A stretch of 64,000 bases of DNA. Source: Eopsaltria australis (taxonomy: Eukaryota; Chordata; Aves; Passeriformes; Petroicidae). Shown in pieces: positions 63,138-64,000 of the stretch. The stretch lies in assembly GCA_034509425.1 (NCBI GenBank), contig JAVTVJ010001162.1:186001-250000 (forward strand), given 5' to 3'. Numbering within the stretch: position 1 is the stretch's first letter; every line of letters starts with the position of its first letter. Below the pieces are notes generated by a model, which had not been told where the DNA came from, searched no databases, and saw only the letters and a list, made by a program, of their open reading frames with translations. A program made the position numbers and the translations under genes.

Positions 63138-64000
63138 CACAGGTGCTGGGCTCTGGGGAACACGGTGTTCAGAGGGAGCAGCTGCTGCCCAGAGGGACTG
63201 GCTCCATGGGGTCCTGCCATGGGCACCCAGGGCTGCTCCAGGAGCTCCCGTCCCATCCCGCTGGCCCTGCCCGGGGCAGGGTGGCTGCTGTGAACTCTCC
63301 TGGTCTGGGATGCTGCTGAGGAAGGTGGTGCCGTCCTGTGTCACCTACCTGCCCTGGTGACAGACACCTGCATCCTCCTGGGTCTCTGCTGCTCGGTCCT
63401 TGGCAGGCCAGTGTTCCGGTGACAAGAAGTTAACTGCAATGAGCCTCCTCCAGTTCTTTGCTTCCTTCTGAACTGGCCCAACCAAACCAGTCCAGTCCTC
63501 TTAAATCAGCCTGGGCTTGGATTCTTTCCATGGCTTTGCAGTAGGGAATCTTCTGTTGAGATTTCCTCTGCTGTCCCATCAAGGCAGCCTCGCTTCCTGC
63601 AGGGAGAGGATTATTCCTGGTGTCAGGGACATTCCCCACTGCCTGCTTGGTGAGAGCATCTTGTCCTTTCCCCACCTTACTGCTGGGTTGGATGGATCCA
63701 CATTTGGTTTCCAGAGAGCAAAAGGAAGGGCTCCCAGCCTTGCTGTAAAGAAAAAAAGATGCTCCAAAGCTTCAGCAGGTTCTCTGATCTCTCCTGAGCA
63801 GTGGGGATAACCCAGGTGCAGAAGGTGCTGCTGTTGGACCACACTGACCTTGGGAAAGCCTCTGAGCAGGCAGGAAAAAAGGAGTATTTGGGAATGAACC
63901 TTTTGTCTCAGGAAGGAAAGGAAATTGGCTAAACCCAGGTGATGGCTACCATGTGCCAAACCCTCTGTGGGAGTTGCAGGGAATGAGGGTGGGCTTAATT
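63138..64000 (+). other. DHDDS: DHDDS 3' untranslated region, continues past the window
   Basis: No coding signal and no AATAAA or ATTAAA on the plus strand up to the end of the window, so the transcript probably ends outside it. Confidence 0.55.

Overview
This window is vertebrate nuclear DNA, almost certainly from a bird. The reasons are GT-AG introns, very short and GC-rich introns in the middle of the window, CpG-island promoters, three fragments that look like CR1 LINEs (the main avian interspersed repeat), and a LIN28A protein of the avian type (202 aa). The order CEP85 - SH3BGRL3 - UBXN11 - CD52-like - CRYBG2 - LIN28A - DHDDS is the order known from human 1p36.11. The mammalian ZNF683 position between CRYBG2 and LIN28A shows no zinc-finger coding signature here. 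I cannot name the species.

Layout. 1-4245 (+): last six coding exons and 3'UTR of CEP85 (centrosome; 5' part outside the window). 4246-6375 (+): CpG-rich promoter and the complete three-exon SH3BGRL3 (93 aa). About 6390-17530 (-): UBXN11, at least twelve coding exons, coiled coil + SEP + UBX, tail-to-tail with SH3BGRL3, with a compact NF-Y/E-box/ZNF143 promoter. 17530-20700 (+): a CR1 fragment and a two-exon CD52-like gene coding for a 73-aa GPI-anchor-type glycopeptide. 20930-21050 (+): three CCAAT boxes exactly 31 bp apart followed by a TATA box, with no recognisable gene behind it. 22141-29890 (-): CRYBG2, one giant N-terminal exon, six beta-gamma-crystallin domains built from twelve motif exons, and a C-terminal ricin-type lectin region. 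29891-38806: GC-rich intergenic DNA with short tandem repeats and candidate regulatory patches. 38807-54085 (+): LIN28A, four coding exons, a 9-kb intron 2 and a 3.8-kb 3'UTR with let-7, miR-125, miR-30 and miR-9 seed matches and a large internal minisatellite. 54205-54455: CR1 fragment. 54540-64000 (+): DHDDS, CpG promoter, noncoding first exon, eight coding exons (333 aa), 3'UTR running out of the window.

All exon joins were checked by hand for reading phase. CEP85 (partial), SH3BGRL3, CRYBG2, LIN28A, DHDDS and the CD52-like gene give one uninterrupted frame; UBXN11 does too from exon 2 on, with an unresolved 5' start. These genes are not an operon and share no pathway: SH3BGRL3 is a small thioredoxin-fold protein, LIN28A blocks let-7 maturation, DHDDS makes dolichol precursors. 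I found no evidence of a foreign or novel multi-gene system. The most interesting items are the CD52-like gene in a bird, the orphan triple-CCAAT/TATA promoter, the LIN28A 3'UTR architecture, and a GDS-repeat insertion in the first crystallin domain of CRYBG2.
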